A model generated the notes under the pieces. The model ran no database searches, was not told the DNA's origin, and was given only the letters and a program-made list of their open reading frames with translations. Source: Leishmania donovani (taxonomy: Eukaryota > Euglenozoa > Kinetoplastea > Trypanosomatida > Trypanosomatidae). Taken from it: a stretch of 64,000 bases of DNA. The translations under genes and the position numbers were made by a program. Shown here piece by piece: positions 10,215 to 20,491 of this stretch; positions within the stretch are counted from its first letter, which is position 1, and every line of letters starts with the position of its first letter. The stretch spans positions 1,375,626 through 1,439,625 of the forward strand of contig NC_018263.1 of NCBI RefSeq assembly GCF_000227135.1. Reading direction: 5' to 3'.

Positions 10215-10445
10215 TTAGCCGCCGCGCAGGCGCAGCACCAGGTGCAGCGTGGACTCCTTCTGGATGTTGTAGTCCGAGAGCGTGCGGCCCTCCTCCAGCT
10301 GCTTGCCGGCGAAGATCAGGCGCTGCTGGTCCGGCGGGATGCCCTCCTTGTCCTGGATCTTCGCCTTCACGTTCTCGATCGTGTCGCTCGGCTCCACCTC
10401 CAGCGCGATCGTCTTGCCGGTCAGCGTCTTCACGAAGATCTGCAT
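10215..10445 (-). CDS. Ubiquitin, single unit ending exactly at the C-terminal Gly-Gly
   Basis: The 76 codons from the ATG at 10443-10445 give canonical ubiquitin: [13 protein letters not shown] at the start, the Ile44 patch, Lys48 in AGKQLE, and LRLRGG at the end. Differences from the animal form include Ala for Thr14 and Glu for Asp52. The reading frame closes with tandem TAA TAA directly after Gly76, so there is neither a ribosomal-protein extension nor the extra C-terminal residue usual on the last unit of polyubiquitin. Role: post-translational tag for the proteasome and other pathways. The unit is alone here, while Leishmania-type genomes usually carry tandem polyubiquitin, so array collapse in assembly is possible. 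An acceptor AG lies at 10463-10464, after CTTTCATCTTTTTGA on the sense strand. Confidence 0.97.
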
Positions 10446-10462
10446 TGTGGTCGGCGGAAGTG

Positions 10463-10464
10463 CT
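10463..10464 (-). promoter_or_regulatory. Probable spliced-leader acceptor AG of ubiquitin
   Basis: The minus-strand context is CTTTTTGAAG, just 17 nt before the ATG. A longer CT-rich region (about 10500-10600) lies upstream and could supply alternative sites. Confidence 0.35.
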
Positions 10465-11782
10465 TCAAAAAGATGAAAGGTAAACACGGAATGCAAATGA
10501 GCGAGAACGAAACCGAAACGAAAAAGAAAGGAGCGGGGAATAAGAGGGCGTGCAACGGAAGAAGCAGAGGGAGGCAGCGAAGGAGAAGGGGAGAGGAAAC
10601 AGGTGAGTTGGCGTGTGATGTGTCCAAGTATATGGCAGGTGGGCTTGGAGGTGCGTTTGGTAAGAAGAGGCGATGCGTGGATACGTGAATGGTCAGCGTA
10701 AAGAGCGGCCTTTCAAGGCAAACGAGGGGGTGTACGGAGGAAGAGAGATGAGTATCGAACTGTGTAGAAGATTACAGTCAGCCGACGGAGCTGGAGCGAG
10801 TGCGGTGAAGAGACGCTTTCCTATTGGTTGTGCTTGCTTTTTTTCTTGTTGACGTGCCCCCCCTGTTGCGTGTATAACGGTTCAATGGGGAGTGTAGCGG
10901 CGGAAAAACTGGAAGGGAGCGTGTGAGAGAAGAAGGGGTAAGGAAGCGTGAAATTGGAAGTGTAATGTGAAGAAGTGACACGACGACGAGTGCTTGGAAT
11001 GCGGTTGTGAGCGCGTGTAGCAATGATTCGCAGAAGCGAGTGCGTCTTGGGAGTTGCGATTTGTTTACTGCGAGCGCGTGGAGGATGGAATGAGATGCAG
11101 CGGATTAGAAGATGGTGTAGATGGTGATTTGGTTGGGAATGAGCAAGAATCGGTGCGGTAAAGGGAAAGGTGTGAGGAGTGGGGGAAGGTGGGGGGGGGG
11201 AGGGCGGGGTAGGAAAAGTAGTCGAGAGGAGGGTCAGTGAAGAGGAAGGATGCATCTTAGCATGAAGAAACGAAGGGATGCTGGCCGCGCACGCGAACGT
11301 AGAGGAAAGGCGTGTTTGACGTGGGGCTTGTGTTGTCCACTCTCCTACACAGTGCGGCAAAGGAGGAAGTGCTGGGTGGCGAAGCATGGCATCTGCCCTT
11401 CTCTCGTTACGTATGCTGTTCGTGCACAGGCAATGCGTATGCTGAGCAGAAGACTCCGCGCGTTGGGGCGGGTGGCGTATCGACCAGACACACACGGGTG
11501 CCGGTGTGTGCGTGCGTCTCCTGTGTGTGCTACCACTTGCCTAGTTGCTGTTTTGATTGTTAGTGGCTTGACGAAGGAGGAGGGCGGCACTTTCAGCACT
11601 TTCGTCAGACGCTGCAGGCGGTCAACGGCAGCGCGCAACGGTGCGTGCATCGACGACCAGGAGGAGAAACAACAGGCACACATGGAGAAAGCTTTTCAAG
11701 AACGAGAGGTGCAGCTGGGCACGTCGTCATTGTTCTTTTCATGGCTGCGTTCTCATTAGGAGGGCTCAGACGGTAATTTGGG
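10465..11782. other. Intergenic spacer upstream of ubiquitin
   Basis: Plus-strand purine-rich blocks (10500-10600, 11160-11245, including a G10-type run near 11190) are pyrimidine tracts on the transcribed strand. The remainder, 11250-11782, is the probable 3' UTR of the TPR gene. No supported coding frame. Confidence 0.5.
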
Positions 11783-12898
11783 CTACGAGCGGAACATCTT
11801 GGAGAAAATCTGTTTCTGTACCTTCTTTGCCTCCGCCTCGCCCGCTGCGACGGCCGTGCGCATCGCCGTCACGTCCTCCTCCGCGCCGCCGAGCTGGGCA
11901 TACTTTTCGCACGCCTGCGCCGCAGCCTCGTACTCTTGCGCTCCGCAAAGCGCGTGCGTGAGACGGTAGTACGCCTTGAGCGACTTTGGGTCCAGGTAGG
12001 CAGCAGCCTGCGCGTCCTTGACCGCCTCTGGGAACTTTTTAAGTCGCGTGAAGCACAGGCATCGGTTCAGCAATGCAGAGAGGCGCAGCTGCGTAGCGGC
12101 CTCCTCATTCGGCAGCAAATCTCGCCGCCCATCAGTCAAGTCGACCGTCATGCTGTAGGCCTGCACAGCCGCAGGCAAATCACTGGCGGCGAAGAGACGA
12201 TTTCCGTCCTCCTTTGCCTTCTGAGCCTTCTCGTAGTCCTCCAAGCTGATCTTCTTCGTCTCGGTCTCCCGCAGCATGGCGGCTTGCGTCATCTGGGCTT
12301 GGTTGGACGGGTCATAAGCGATCTGCGGCGGGTTCGCGTAGAGCTCCTCGTAACGCTGCAGGGGGCAGTCGACTCGTCCCCACTCGTCTAGCGCGGGGTC
12401 GTCATGGTTTGACAACAGAAACGCATCCCCACGAATTTCGCGCTGTGCCAGCTTGCTGGCGCGGTAGTTCAGGGGCAGATCCTTGAAAGCGCCGCTGTCG
12501 TCGATGTAGAGCGAGGTGCCGATGTACTGCGTGCTGCGCATCGGCATGGTAACAGGGATGATCTCGTAGGAGGCCTGCTCCAGATACTGATCAATCATGG
12601 CCGCCTGCTGCTGCTCCACGTCTGCCGGCGGCTCCGCGCCGCTGCCAGCGGCGTTGGCGTCGCCGTCCCCCTTCACTGCGTGCTTCTTTGCGCTCTCGCT
12701 GGCTTTGTCGGCCAGGTGACGCGCCATGTCCTTCTTCTGGTCGTCCGACAGAAGCGACTGGCGAAAGCACCGCGTCAGGGTGTGTCGCAGCTCAGCCTCG
12801 TTGTGGCCATTGAAGTGCAGCTCTTCCACCGGCTTCGCGTCCTCGCTTGGGATACGAAGGTAGATGAAGGGCTTCACGATCGGCTGGTTGGTGCTCAT
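11783..12898 (-). CDS. TPR protein, probable Hsp90/Hsp70 co-chaperone type, 371 aa
   Basis: Residues about 222-340 form three tetratricopeptide repeats: AQKAKEDGNRLFAASDLPAA, then LLNRCLCFTRLKKFPEAVKDA, then KAYYRLTHALCGAQEYEAAA. They are followed by a long charged helix ending KKVQKQIFSKMF, as in TPR immunophilins. The positions of the two-carboxylate clamp appear conserved (K229, N233, N278, K308, R312), which predicts binding to the EEVD tail of Hsp90 or Hsp70. There is no FKBP or cyclophilin domain. The N-terminal 220 residues are unassigned and include an acidic, Ala-rich linker (75-100). Start at the ATG 12896-12898. The clamp assignment is by eye. Confidence 0.85.
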   Translation of the reverse strand: MSTNQPIVKPFIYLRIPSEDAKPVEELHFNGHNEAELRHTLTRCFRQSLLSDDQKKDMARHLADKASESAKKHAVKGDGDANAAGSGAEPPADVEQQQAAMIDQYLEQASYEIIPVTMPMRSTQYIGTSLYIDDSGAFKDLPLNYRASKLAQREIRGDAFLLSNHDDPALDEWGRVDCPLQRYEELYANPPQIAYDPSNQAQMTQAAMLRETETKKISLEDYEKAQKAKEDGNRLFAASDLPAAVQAYSMTVDLTDGRRDLLPNEEAATQLRLSALLNRCLCFTRLKKFPEAVKDAQAAAYLDPKSLKAYYRLTHALCGAQEYEAAAQACEKYAQLGGAEEDVTAMRTAVAAGEAEAKKVQKQIFSKMFRS

Positions 12899-14129
12899 GG
12901 TGACTTACAGTGAGCGATGGGCAGAGCTGCGAAATCGTTGAGTGAGACAGTTGCTGCCCCTATTAGGCGATGTTGTTGAGAGGGGTACTCGCGTGCTTGC
13001 CGATGCGTGTGTGTTTTTGGGGAGTTTGTGAGAAAGGGAGAGATCGGTGCGTATCAAGGATGTTTATCGCGCTTAACACAAAAAGAAAAGATTGCGTGTG
13101 AGCGTGAGTCTGGGTATTTTAGAGAGACAGCGAAGAGTAGTGCGGCTGTGTCTGTGGCAGGGACGTCCTCTGCCTGAAGATCCCCTGCCTCCGGGTGACG
13201 GGGAGGGTGAGGCCGCAGGCGATGTCGGAGGCGAAGTGGAAAGTGCAGCGCAGAATGTCGTGTGTGCGAGCCCGGGCGCACACACACACGAGGAACACAC
13301 TCCGCGTTTGTCGACACGAGAGAGAGAGAAGAGGGGAGAGGAGTGTGAAGTAAGGCGTTTCTATGCGCAAGGCAACGAAGAGGGGGCAGAAGTGCCGTTT
13401 GGAAGAGAAGGCGGCAATGGCGGTGGCGACGGCTGCATACAGCTTCACGACGAAGACGACAAAAACCCACATTCACCAAACATCACAACGACGTTTCGCG
13501 TCAAGCTTGCCTGCGAAGAAAGCCCACCGTCCGCGGAACGAGAGATGGAGAGGGAGAGAGAGGCGTGGTGCAAAGCCAAGGAGAGGTGGTGAGGCCCAGC
13601 CAAGGTGGAACGAGAGGTGGAAACAGACGTGCGTCATGCTTTGCACTGGTGCCTGCTCCTTCACTCGTCCGCCCTCTGTCAGCACCAGCACAAAAAAAAA
13701 TCAAAGAAGGACGCAAGCGAAAGCATCTCACGCGCTTCACCACGTCTCTAGCTGTGATACGCACCCTGCTCCCCATCCACGAAAAGAAAACAAGAGAAGA
13801 GAGCATCGCCATAGCGGCACACGCATTAGGAGAGAGAATCTACGGTGTGCGCTGGCCCTCGCCTACCTTCACCGCTGAGGCATACACACACATGGGTGCA
13901 CGCACACGTACGCGCACATGCGCGTCATCTAATCTAGCGAAAGGAGCGTGCACACGCGCGCACACACATAGACAGACAGGCAGGAAAAAAAAAGGTGAGC
14001 CAAAAAGAAAGACGCAACCGTAAAAGGGCGGGAGCCTGAAGCGCGCTACACCTTCGCTGGCAAGCTTACTTCCCTTGCACGCTCCCTCGCGCTCTCTACG
14101 CTCGCCTCCGTGCCCGCGGCAACAGCACG
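12899..14129. other. Intergenic spacer, no gene seen
   Basis: Simple-sequence content includes CACACACACA at about 13280-13290, GAGAG near 13318 and an A9-10 run at 13688-13696 and 13984-13992. Frames on both strands are compositional. It holds the 5' UTR of the TPR gene and the 3' UTR of the 1164-aa gene. Confidence 0.55.
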
Positions 14130-17100
14130 CTACCTGTTTGCTTGAGATGTGAGTTGGCGATCGGAAAGAAGACGTCGAACTGTGTCGACCGCCTCTGTCG
14201 ACTCCAACTCCACCGCCATCACCAGCTGAGCATTGCACCGGATGACCAAACAACACTCTGCCCGGTGAACCTTGCTGTGGTGAATCACTCCGCTGTGGTA
14301 AGCGCGAAGACCGCACCACACCTCCACCTTGTCCGTCCGCCGTATGCACACCTCACACGACGGGTTAGCTGCATGGACGCTGTTGTTCCCGCTGCTGCTG
14401 CTACTGCGTCCTAGCAGCATCGAGGCCCGCGCCAAGATGGGTGGGTGCACCTTGTCCAGCGTAATGCGGAAGCGAACTGCCGCCGATGTGGAGGGCGACG
14501 GAGGCAGCCGCTCAATGCGCAGCCAGCGGCGCCCAACACCTCGGCGCGACGCATGGTGCTTCCACACTGCAAACGTCTGTACCACACACTGCCTAAAAGT
14601 CGAGGGGTTGTTGCTACCGTGTCCGCCGCCAGACTGTGCGACACTGCGATGCCGCGGGCGGTTACGATTGCGGCTGCCGTCGTGCGCCTCTTGCAGAGGC
14701 AGCGCAGGCGCAGCGCGGGAGCGAGAGCTCGACGAAGAGGGCGAGGACGACAGCGATGAGTGTGTGGGCGCTGGGCTATGGAAAAGTGCGCAGCTCTCCG
14801 GCGGCGGCAGTGGCGACGGCGGCAGCGGGGCGCTGCTCCCAGATGCGACCGAGACAGTGTCCTCCATGCACTCCATGTCGGCCGCGCCGGCGGGCGAAGA
14901 GACGTACTGGGGGCGGCGACTCGACGGGGGCGCAGTGGATGACCGAAAGCTTCGCTGGGAAGCCGTAGAGCTCTGCGATTTTACTTCAGCCGCAGATTCA
15001 GTAGGGGCCTCCGGTGCGACAGTCGCATTGCCTCGTAGCCACGAGGACGGCATCACTGAAAGCACGGCGGAGGAAGACATCGGAAACGCGGCCGTGCTCA
15101 GCCGTCGTCGCTCATGCACATCGGCGGTAGCACTGCGGCGCGGTCTGGCATCGAGGGATGATGAGGCGCCGCCAGGGGCAGCAGCCTTTGACCAGAGACC
15201 CCTATTTTGAGACGGCGGTGGCGCGGACGCTGCTGTGCCTGTGGTCGCAGCACTGCTGCCGATGCTCCTGCTACTGTTGGTGGTGATCGCACCTCCTCCC
15301 CGCTGCGTGAAGGAGGCAGCACGGGTCTCATTGCTGCGTTGCCTAGAACGCAGAAGCAGCCGGGGCACAAAAGCAGAGGTGGGACGCTGCAGCGGTGCGT
15401 ACGTTGTGGCTGGCGGAGGGATAGAGGGTCGACTGAACGGTTCTGGGTGTGAGGGGGACAGCGACGCGGTGGCGAAAGGATGAGGCGGATGTAGCTGTGG
15501 TGATACATGAGCGCTCTCGTCGCGCCGCCAATGTCGGGGGAATGCGGTCGTGGACTCTGTGCTGTAGGTTTGCGTCATGGCAGCCGAATCCGCCTTTGCC
15601 GCCACTGTCGTCCGTTCAGGGCGATGGGAGTTCGTATTTCGGTCTAAGGCGCCGAGGGGCGTTCTCTTCCATGATTTCTGCTGCGGCTGTTGTGTATCCC
15701 TGCGGTGCGCACATGAGCCAGGGTCGAGAAACGACTTGGAAGGGGCTGGCTGCCGCATCTGCCAACATGGCGCCCCTTTCGCCGAGTCAGTCGGCATTGC
15801 TTGAGCGCTGCCGTCGCACGACGGCGCACGACTACTAGCCACTGAAGCGGCTGGGGTGCTGGTGCGGCTTTGATGCTGACTAGCCAGGGTCCATGGCAGA
15901 GTACCCAGAAGCGAGGTGGCGGCCCACAGCACGGCAGGGTCTGAGTGGGCGTATAGCTGCTGCGGCGCGAACGGGTGAGGATGAGGATCAGGGCGGTTTT
16001 CCGCCACTGTCTGCGGCACTTCCCGTGCCTCCGCCGACGGGATATGTCGCGGCACGGAGGACGACTCATGGCAACGGCACCTCTGTGAAGAGGTTCCCGC
16101 AGCTGAGACGGGATAAGAGGTACGCTCGTCAGACTTCGTACACTCGAGAAAGCGTCCCTGGACGTTCTGCTGAGTTAGGGGCATCAGCGCGTCCACGGCA
16201 TCATCAAAACCCTCCCTGTCGCAGCTCTCAGCTTCGCGGCAGCACGCGGTGCCGGCGAGTGAAGTGTTCGAGTGCGCCTTAGCGCTAGAGTCGGCATTCG
16301 TGGTGGGAGGCGGGGAAGGCAGAGGCAAAGGAGAGCCTCGGGGCGAGGTGCCAGCGGAAGATGAGCAGAGACTGGGAGAGATGGAGGGTGCCAGGACGAT
16401 GGTGCGCACTTTGCGTGGCGGCCACGGACCACTTAACAGCGAAGGCGCTGAGCCCGCGGCAGCGGCCGACTTTGGTGGAGGGGGTGGTATGCGTAGCACG
16501 CGATCGACACAAACGAGTTTCGGGCCATCCCGACCCTCGGTGGGTCCAGCAGCCTCTATCCAGGAAGAGCTGCTTCGGTCTGCACTCAGCGACCTCTCGG
16601 CGCGCGGCCTCGTCGCTGATCGCTGGGGCGGAGAGCGCAGCAGCTGTTGCTGCGCCTCCCCCGCGGCGTCCTCACCTCCGTCAGACCTCATTCTCGTCGA
16701 GGGGGGCGGGCTCGTGGGCGTGCGCCGCTCCTTTGCACCGGCAAGGCGACCCTTCCCGACGTCGTCGCCCATGTCTTTCCCTCCACTGCTAGTGGCAGTG
16801 CTGCTGCCTGCGGTGACGCCCACCTCCACCTCCTCAAGAGGTGCACCCGCTCTGGTGACACGACCCTCGCTGTGGTCTTTGACGTCATACGGCGATGGCG
16901 GGAGCATCACGCGCGCTGCAGCACGCTGCCGCCGTTGCAGGAGTTGCGGGAGTACCTCGGCGGCGGTGCCCAGCTGCTCATAACGCAGCCGCACCGCCGC
17001 GATCCGGTGCGTGTCAGAGCCATCGGAGCACCCCATGAAGCGCAGGTGGAGGTAAAGGCGCACCTCTTCTACGCCTGTCGCCGGCACAAAGGAGCTGATT

Positions 17101-17624
17101 AGCACGGCGAGGTGATAGAGTGTGCGCAGGGGAACCGTTGTCGTGCACACGCCAGCCGCCCCACTCGCAGTCAAATTCCACTCTGTCACCACTACAGGCC
17201 GCAGCGAAACCCCGTCGAGCCGTTGCGCGCTGGTCGCCAGACTTACCACGCAGCGAGTGGGAAAACAGCGGCCATCAACAAAGAGCGGGGTGGCAGAGAT
17301 GCGCAGCATGGACGTCGACGTGGAGGCAAAGAAGGGTGGCCCCAGGTTCGTAATCTCGCACGTGGCGGTGGTCGGACGCGCTCGCACGGATGGGTTCAGC
17401 CAGTAGCGTAGCCCTTCAGCGGTGGGGGTCAGCACCGCCGAATCGGCTCCCTCGGCTTGCGCTGGATGCACCGCGTAGAGGCATGCGTCTGCCCCAGCAC
17501 CGGTGAAATGCACAAGGCGCTCTAGTGCGTCCAAGGAGCAGCCTGACTCGCAGGCAACGGAGGAGGATGGGGAAGCAAAGAAGGGCGCTGAGAAGTGCTC
17601 TGGCGCACGAGACTGCAACTGCAT
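14130..17624 (-). CDS. Large low-complexity hypothetical protein, possible PH-like C-terminus, 1164 aa
   Basis: The N-terminal about 230 residues look folded: alternating hydrophobic strands such as TTATCEITNLGPPFF and VVVTEWNLTASG, with a helical patch near LLQRRQRAAARVM. Residues about 230-1000 are Ser/Pro/Arg/Ala-rich and disordered. The last about 150 residues look folded again: WKHHASRRGVGRRWLRIERL, VRFRITLDKVHPP, DKVEVWCGLRAYHSG, and a final helix (ELESTEAVDTVRRLLSDRQ). Basic strands ending in one amphipathic helix resemble a PH-like fold. No family is recognised and no membrane segment is seen. The ATG at 17622-17624 is the first in frame. Confidence 0.75.
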   Translation of the reverse strand: MQLQSRAPEHFSAPFFASPSSSVACESGCSLDALERLVHFTGAGADACLYAVHPAQAEGADSAVLTPTAEGLRYWLNPSVRARPTTATCEITNLGPPFFASTSTSMLRISATPLFVDGRCFPTRCVVSLATSAQRLDGVSLRPVVVTEWNLTASGAAGVCTTTVPLRTLYHLAVLISSFVPATGVEEVRLYLHLRFMGCSDGSDTHRIAAVRLRYEQLGTAAEVLPQLLQRRQRAAARVMLPPSPYDVKDHSEGRVTRAGAPLEEVEVGVTAGSSTATSSGGKDMGDDVGKGRLAGAKERRTPTSPPPSTRMRSDGGEDAAGEAQQQLLRSPPQRSATRPRAERSLSADRSSSSWIEAAGPTEGRDGPKLVCVDRVLRIPPPPPKSAAAAGSAPSLLSGPWPPRKVRTIVLAPSISPSLCSSSAGTSPRGSPLPLPSPPPTTNADSSAKAHSNTSLAGTACCREAESCDREGFDDAVDALMPLTQQNVQGRFLECTKSDERTSYPVSAAGTSSQRCRCHESSSVPRHIPSAEAREVPQTVAENRPDPHPHPFAPQQLYAHSDPAVLWAATSLLGTLPWTLASQHQSRTSTPAASVASSRAPSCDGSAQAMPTDSAKGAPCWQMRQPAPSKSFLDPGSCAHRRDTQQPQQKSWKRTPLGALDRNTNSHRPERTTVAAKADSAAMTQTYSTESTTAFPRHWRRDESAHVSPQLHPPHPFATASLSPSHPEPFSRPSIPPPATTYAPLQRPTSAFVPRLLLRSRQRSNETRAASFTQRGGGAITTNSSRSIGSSAATTGTAASAPPPSQNRGLWSKAAAPGGASSSLDARPRRSATADVHERRRLSTAAFPMSSSAVLSVMPSSWLRGNATVAPEAPTESAAEVKSQSSTASQRSFRSSTAPPSSRRPQYVSSPAGAADMECMEDTVSVASGSSAPLPPSPLPPPESCALFHSPAPTHSSLSSSPSSSSSRSRAAPALPLQEAHDGSRNRNRPRHRSVAQSGGGHGSNNPSTFRQCVVQTFAVWKHHASRRGVGRRWLRIERLPPSPSTSAAVRFRITLDKVHPPILARASMLLGRSSSSSGNNSVHAANPSCEVCIRRTDKVEVWCGLRAYHSGVIHHSKVHRAECCLVIRCNAQLVMAVELESTEAVDTVRRLLSDRQLTSQANR

Positions 17625-18601
17625 GGCTGAGTCGTACCTTGACTACTTCCCACCCACATGCACACAAAGAAAAACGGGACGCGGGCCAGGGTAGGCGACC
17701 ACGGTGTCGAGCCTGATGGTGCTGGACTGCTTTGCCGTTCCTCGTGATGCGATCACGGGTAGGGTGCGTTCTTCAGTGACCGCACAGTCTACGAGGTTGA
17801 CGATTTGTGCATATCAGAGGCGCAGAGGGGCGAGAAGTCGGCCCGAACGTCAGCGCCTGCACAAAGTGCGCGCGCCTGTGAGCGAGTGAGATGCATCCGG
17901 TTGCCACCACGGAACAAAGACGAGGAGCAGTGCAGAGGGGTGTGGCAGTAAGAGATGGTAGAGAGGGCGCAGGAGGCTTCGACTTGCGCCGTGCTTTTCA
18001 TTCGATATCTGTGTGAGTCCCAGTGAGAGAACGCAAGGGTGTGCGCGCTGTGGAACACCCGCACACGAACACATCTGCACGAACGGCTCCCACAGCCTGA
18101 AAAACACCGAGGAACGGCGGAAGGAGAAGGACATGCAGCAGCGCAACACTGGAAAGGGAGCGTGCCGCTTGTGAGGAGAAAGAGAGATGTGTAAGTCGCC
18201 AGACAAAACATGCGCAGCCAGGCCGCTGTTGCTTGGGCTCCTTTTCAATAGTGGGCTCTGCTTTCTTTTCCGTGTCGTTCCTCTTCTTGTATTTCAAGGC
18301 TGCCTGACAATACACAGTCACGCTCGCAGAAGCAAGGGGGAGAACGAAAAAGGATGGTGGCATGCTTGTGATCATCACGCTTCGTCGACGTACACCCCTC
18401 CACTCCCCAGTTACCGACTCATCAAGATCATCGAAAGCGTATCCCCTTCAAGGTGAGATGGGCGAGGAGGATGGAGGGATCTGTCACATCACTTTAGTCG
18501 CCTGCCCATCAGCACCAGCTTCCCTTCCCTGATGCGCATTACACGCGCGAACAGCACTGCGGAGACTATCTATATACCGCTCTGCATGCACATGCCCTGC
18601 C
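17625..18601. other. Intergenic spacer, no gene seen
   Basis: Mixed-composition sequence with no repeats longer than a few units. The part next to 17624 should carry the leader of the 1164-aa gene and the rest the 3' UTR of the gene ending at 18602. Confidence 0.5.
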
Positions 18602-20491
18602 TCAGCTCCTCTTCCGCTGTGCCTGGGGAGCGCCTGAGCCGACACCGCTCGCCATCTTGTAGTGCGAGCCGCGGTGCGCGAAGGAAGTATTGATGTACGG
18701 CAGCGGTGCCGCCTCATCGACGAGACGCTCGATGCTCTGGTACCGCTCCCACTCCCATCGCTTCTTCAGGCGATACCACGTGAAGCCGGCGTTCTCGATG
18801 TTGTGGTCCGCAAACATGGCACTCACGTTGAAGTCGCGCCGCTGCAGGAAGCCGAGATAGTAGTTTGCATAGAGGCACTCCATGACTATCGGCCACGTCT
18901 TGGGTGGAACATCTTTAGCGCATTTTTGCGCGTGCAGCATCTCGTCCTTGACAATGCACATGACGTCGAAAAGGACCTTGCGCACGGCGCGATCACGAGA
19001 CGCCAGAGGAATGTTCTTGAGCAGTCCGAGGTTCACGTGATTGTCGGCGCAGAGGTCGGCCGGCAGCATCGTGAAGCCGAGGCGCGCGTACTTCTTCCAG
19101 AACATCACGCAGTGGTTTGTCAGCCCGGTTGCACGGCCAACGTGGGTCATGAGGTGCTCCGTCGCCTCGTCTTTTATGTGCGTCACCTCCAGCAAGGAGT
19201 TGAAGAAGTAGCCGTAGAACTTGTCGAAGTGGTCGAAGAGCTGCTGCACGTTTCCGGGTTGCTGAATGACGCGCAGGCGGGCATCAGTGAAGCCGCGCAC
19301 AAAAGCCTTCGTCATATGCGGGTTGCGCTCCACCGCGGCAGCGAAGGGGCGCAAGACGGGGTGGGAGTCGGTGAACTGCCCCGTGCACATCTTCCGCTTT
19401 TCCATGATTGCGCCGACGGACTCTTTCCAGAAGATCAGCTTCATACCAGCGCCGGTCGTCTTCATTCCGCGTTGCGAGTGCACCTCGAGCATAGACCACC
19501 GAGCCTTATTCAGCGACATCGCCAAGTTCCACAAGGCGTAGTAGTCGCGCCGCATCGCTTGGTCAGGGTAGGCCATTTCGCCAATGCGGTAGTGAAAGAG
19601 GTCGAAGTCACGCAGCTCATCTTCCAGTTTTATGTAATCCACCTCAGCGGAACCGATGGCGGTACCGGTGGCCTCGGCGCGATCGGCGCTCGCCTCGTTG
19701 ATGCGGCGCCACATATCCTCCTTGCTTAGCTCGTTCTGTGGGAGGGCGCGGTAGTAGTCTGTAGCCTCCTTGTTGCGCATAACGCGGGAACCATCCGCCG
19801 TGACGCGGCTGGCACCCTTCGCGTTGTCACTCTGCGGGCGTGGGGAGGACGAGAGAGAAGTGGCCGGTCGTGCCGTTACCCCGATCGCCGCTGCTGATGC
19901 CGCCGTCGGCCTCGCAGCAGATGCAGAGGGTGGAGAGCTCAACGACTTAGGGTCCGCCGCGAGACTCATCGGGGGCTTGCGCGGCGTCACATTCAGCGCT
20001 GCTGGTGGGGCGCGGCGTGGCAAGGATGAGGTATGGGAAGCCTGCCCATGAGCCTGGCGATGCGCTTCGGCACCAGCGCGCGAGGGAGAGGGAAGCTTGC
20101 CGGTCATGGCCACCGAAGCCATGCACTCCGCTTGAGCAGCCTGGATAGCGGCCTGGCTGCCGGGCTGCTCGCATGGTAGCACACCGTCGCCGTCGGTGCC
20201 GAAAGTGGCATCTGCTTTTTCGTGGGCCGGCTTCATAAAGGCAGAGATGGAGCCCGCATAGACGCCGATGCCCTCGAAACCTTCACTGAGGCCCATCTCG
20301 CGGGAAAGGCGGATGCCTTGTGGTGTTTCTGTCTTCGGTACTGTGGTGGCAGCAGCCGATGTCTTTGCAGCAGTAGAAGCACAGGAAAGCGGAGAGGAGG
20401 CCGTGGACTGGCAGCGCAGCGCGGCGGGGAAGAGAGGGTAGCGCCTCTTCGATGCCGCGCCGAGGGCGCGGGCCACAAGAAATGATCGCAT
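18602..20491 (-). CDS. NDUFAF6: Mitochondrial squalene/phytoene-synthase-fold protein, NDUFAF6-like, 629 aa
   Basis: The ATG at 20489-20491 gives a strong mitochondrial presequence (MRSFLVARALGAASKRRYPL). Residues about 30-260 are Ala/Ser/Pro-rich linker. The helical domain (about 275-575) follows the order seen in NDUFAF6 (C8orf38), the complex I assembly factor: a YYALWNLAMSLNKARWSMLEVH helix, a FWKESVG helix, FVRGFTDARLRVI, FFNSLLEVTHIKDEATEHLMTHVGRATGLTNH, then MLPADLCADNHVNLGLL. The Asp-rich catalytic motifs of true phytoene or squalene synthases are not evident, in keeping with a non-catalytic assembly role. The domain is embedded in a protein about twice the usual length. Assignment is by motif order and could be a more general trans-isoprenyl-diphosphate-synthase-fold relative. 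Confidence 0.7.
   Translation of the reverse strand: MRSFLVARALGAASKRRYPLFPAALRCQSTASSPLSCASTAAKTSAAATTVPKTETPQGIRLSREMGLSEGFEGIGVYAGSISAFMKPAHEKADATFGTDGDGVLPCEQPGSQAAIQAAQAECMASVAMTGKLPSPSRAGAEAHRQAHGQASHTSSLPRRAPPAALNVTPRKPPMSLAADPKSLSSPPSASAARPTAASAAAIGVTARPATSLSSSPRPQSDNAKGASRVTADGSRVMRNKEATDYYRALPQNELSKEDMWRRINEASADRAEATGTAIGSAEVDYIKLEDELRDFDLFHYRIGEMAYPDQAMRRDYYALWNLAMSLNKARWSMLEVHSQRGMKTTGAGMKLIFWKESVGAIMEKRKMCTGQFTDSHPVLRPFAAAVERNPHMTKAFVRGFTDARLRVIQQPGNVQQLFDHFDKFYGYFFNSLLEVTHIKDEATEHLMTHVGRATGLTNHCVMFWKKYARLGFTMLPADLCADNHVNLGLLKNIPLASRDRAVRKVLFDVMCIVKDEMLHAQKCAKDVPPKTWPIVMECLYANYYLGFLQRRDFNVSAMFADHNIENAGFTWYRLKKRWEWERYQSIERLVDEAAPLPYINTSFAHRGSHYKMASGVGSGAPQAQRKRS

Noticed and set aside
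16285..17102. Plus-strand and minus-strand frames inside 14130-17624
   Set aside because: They are shadows of the large GC-rich 1164-codon frame.
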